Part shown: positions 13,195 through 14,532 of the stretch, piece by piece
How positions within the stretch are numbered: position 1 is the stretch's first letter
How the letters are laid out: every line of letters begins with the position of its first letter
Assembly (NCBI GenBank): GCA_947627815.1
Contig: CANQXN010000029.1
Coordinates: 1-14,532 of the forward strand
Origin: an uncultured Clostridia bacterium
GTDB lineage: Bacteria; Bacillota; Clostridia; Oscillospirales; CAG-272
DNA: 14,532 bases
Direction of reading: 5' to 3'
Notes under the pieces: generated by a model
What the model was told of the DNA's origin: nothing
The model's input: the letters and a program-made list of their open reading frames with translations, nothing else
The model's database searches: none
Made by a program: the position numbers and the translations under genes

Positions 13195-14256
13195 TTATTT
13201 GGAAATATCCAGATTCATTTTATAAAGCGCTTCCATTTCGGTGCGTTTCTTCGCACAGTAATCGCGCATATCCCGGATCTCTTTTTCGCTGTAGCCGTTC
13301 AATTCCTCAGGCTTCAATTTTCCTTTGTACATGCGATCCAGCGTGAGAGCATAGGCGATGTCGATATCCACAATCTTATCGGAGCGCACACACACCACAC
13401 GGTTGCTCTTGCCGGCGAGCAACAAACGGACGGCTTCCACCCCCATTTGAGAAGCGATGACACGGTCGCGCAGAGAAGGATCCCCGCCGCGTACCACATG
13501 GGCAAGACGGGCAAACCGGCTTTCAATGTGTGTTGTTTCCTCGATGCGGCGCGCCAACCCTTCACCGTAATTTTCAATTCCCTCGGAAATCATAATGATA
13601 AAGTTGCGCTTTCCATATTCTTTCGAGGCGATCAGCTTTTTGATGATCTGCTGTTCATCAAACTGGATTTCGGGGATCAAAATGGCGGAGGCACCGACGG
13701 CAAGACCGGCATAGAGAGGGATGTATCCCGCGTTGCGTCCCATCACTTCCACCACATTGCAGCGGGCATGGGATTCGCAGGTATCACGCAGGCGATCTAC
13801 CATTTCAATGGTGGTATTCAGTGCGGTATCGTAACCGATGGTATATTCCGTCGCCGTGATGTCATTGTCTATGGTGCCGGGAATCCCAATGCAGGGAAGA
13901 CCGCGAGCCGTAAGGTCGGTGGCGCCCCGGAAGGTGCCGTCTCCGCCAATGGCGATCAAACCGTCGATTCCGTTATCCCGGCAGGTCTGGATGGCTTTTT
14001 GAAGCCCCTCTTCTGTGACAAATTCTTTGCTTCTGGCGGAATACAGGATTGTGCCGCCGCGATTGATGATGTTGGAAACATCGCGATCGGTGAAGATGCG
14101 CATCTGGCCTTCCATCAGCCCTTTATAGCCTTCATAGATACCCACGACTTGAACATCGTGGGAAATAGCGTATCTTGTTACCGCACGGATGGCGGCGTTC
14201 ATACCGGGGGCATCGCCGCCGGAAGTCAATACGCCGATTTTTTTGAAGTTTCGCAT
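13195..14256 (-). CDS. pfkA: ATP-dependent 6-phosphofructokinase
   Basis: PfkA converts fructose 6-phosphate to fructose 1,6-bisphosphate, the committed step of glycolysis, in the cytosol. Motifs in order: GVLTSGGDAPGMNAAIRAV (8-26), GGDGT (104-108), PGTIDND (126-132, catalytic Asp130), VEVMGRNAGYIPLYAGLA (169-186), SEG and the substrate loop HVVRGGDPSLRDRVIASQMG. Gly in both GGDGT and PGTIDND is the ATP-using pattern; pyrophosphate enzymes have GGDDT and PKTIDND. At 353 residues it is about 30 longer than E. coli PfkA (320). The excess is a charged C-terminal tail (NGYSEKEIRDMRDYCAKKR...). The ATG has GGAG 9 bases upstream and a probable promoter about 140 bases up. A terminator follows the stop, so it is likely monocistronic. 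Confidence 0.97.
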   Translation of the reverse strand: MRNFKKIGVLTSGGDAPGMNAAIRAVTRYAISHDVQVVGIYEGYKGLMEGQMRIFTDRDVSNIINRGGTILYSARSKEFVTEEGLQKAIQTCRDNGIDGLIAIGGDGTFRGATDLTARGLPCIGIPGTIDNDITATEYTIGYDTALNTTIEMVDRLRDTCESHARCNVVEVMGRNAGYIPLYAGLAVGASAILIPEIQFDEQQIIKKLIASKEYGKRNFIIMISEGIENYGEGLARRIEETTHIESRFARLAHVVRGGDPSLRDRVIASQMGVEAVRLLLAGKSNRVVCVRSDKIVDIDIAYALTLDRMYKGKLKPEELNGYSEKEIRDMRDYCAKKRTEMEALYKMNLDISK

Positions 14257-14532
14257 AAATAAGATCTCCTTATAACAAACCGTTGATGTGTCGTTTCATG
14301 GTAGCCGTTGTTGGCGGGAGATGTCCCGGTATGATAAAAGAGCCGGGCGGAAAACCCAGTTTACCGAGTCAATCGATTCAGCAACACATACAGATATATG
14401 ATAATACAAATCGACAAAAAAATCAAGTGGGTTTTGCGCTTTTTTCCAGAATCTGTTTGTGATGTCAATTGATATGACCCATCATTGATCAAAAAAAGAA
14501 ACCCTGCGAATGGTATGGCATTGGGGAGGCAT
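14257..14532. other. pfkA upstream region and window edge
   Basis: 276 bases without a confirmed gene. It holds the pfkA leader and promoter. On the minus strand a frame is open from the window edge to TAA at 14361-14363 (57 codons, ending in a hydrophobic stretch IFLSICIIIYLYVLL and NRLTR). Its codons are AT-rich and it overlaps the promoter, so I do not call it as a gene. On the plus strand GGGGAGG (14523-14529) at the edge could be the ribosome site of a gene starting just outside. Confidence 0.45.
14398..14426 (-). promoter_or_regulatory. Probable pfkA promoter
   Basis: On the minus strand TTGATT (14421-14426), 17 bases, TATCAT (14398-14403). The start near 14391 gives a ~135-base leader that contains small GC-rich hairpins, such as CGGGA/TCCCG around 14317-14330, but no terminator. 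Confidence 0.5.

Noticed and set aside
13447..14262. 271-residue plus-strand frame opposite pfkA
   Set aside because: Shadow of a clear PfkA coding region.
1..14532. CRISPR arrays, transposons, prophage, tRNA or rRNA genes, defence islands
   Set aside because: No spaced repeats, transposase or integrase motifs, cloverleaf or rRNA sequences are visible; the genes are mostly housekeeping.

Overview
The window reads as a stretch of chromosome from a low-to-middle GC Gram-positive anaerobe, most likely a gut-type Clostridia member (Bacillota). This rests on the gene content seen here: a single short SufB/SufD-like protein, DUF1846, IreB, YetF/DUF421, a PBP5-like protein with a C-terminal anchor, TypA and ComM. 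Shine-Dalgarno sites are strong and promoters have TTGAnn-17-TAnnAT form, as in Firmicutes. No rRNA, tRNA, insertion sequence, prophage or CRISPR array is visible. The region is compact, mostly housekeeping, and built from short operons separated by strong, often bidirectional, hairpins.

Left part (1-4950). The end of a Fe-S assembly gene (SufB/SufD-like, cut by the window edge) is followed 24 bases later by an ArsR/SmtB metal sensor, then a terminator. Facing it is a minus-strand unit of a DUF1846 protein and asparagine synthetase AsnA. An AraC-family regulator diverges from DUF1846, and two well-formed promoters lie back to back between them.

Middle (4950-8900). A minus-strand pair, ribF and a PBP5-like gene, overlaps by the four bases GTGA. 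The PBP5-like protein has lost all three penicillin-binding motifs (SxxK to AxxK, SxN to NxN, KTG to NAG). It should therefore be a pseudoenzyme, and I regard it as the most interesting object in the window. Upstream lie a structured ribF leader, ireB with its own promoter, a plus-strand YetF/DUF421 membrane protein and a minus-strand 110-residue protein of unknown function.

Right part (8900-14532). The GTPase TypA/BipA (TTG start) diverges from the 110-residue gene; the two -10 regions share an inverted 9-mer. TypA converges on ComM/YifB across a perfect palindromic terminator. A flavin reductase-like gene lies upstream of comM and phosphofructokinase PfkA upstream of that, with a clear terminator after pfkA. 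The last ~276 bases hold the pfkA promoter and leader, plus an ambiguous open frame running off the edge.

Several starts needed correction. The AraC gene starts at GTG 4041 (an apparent TTG start upstream is really its -35 box), the flavin reductase at 13083, and DUF1846 probably at 3816. Non-ATG starts are common (AraC GTG, PBP5-like GTG, 110-residue protein GTG, TypA TTG).
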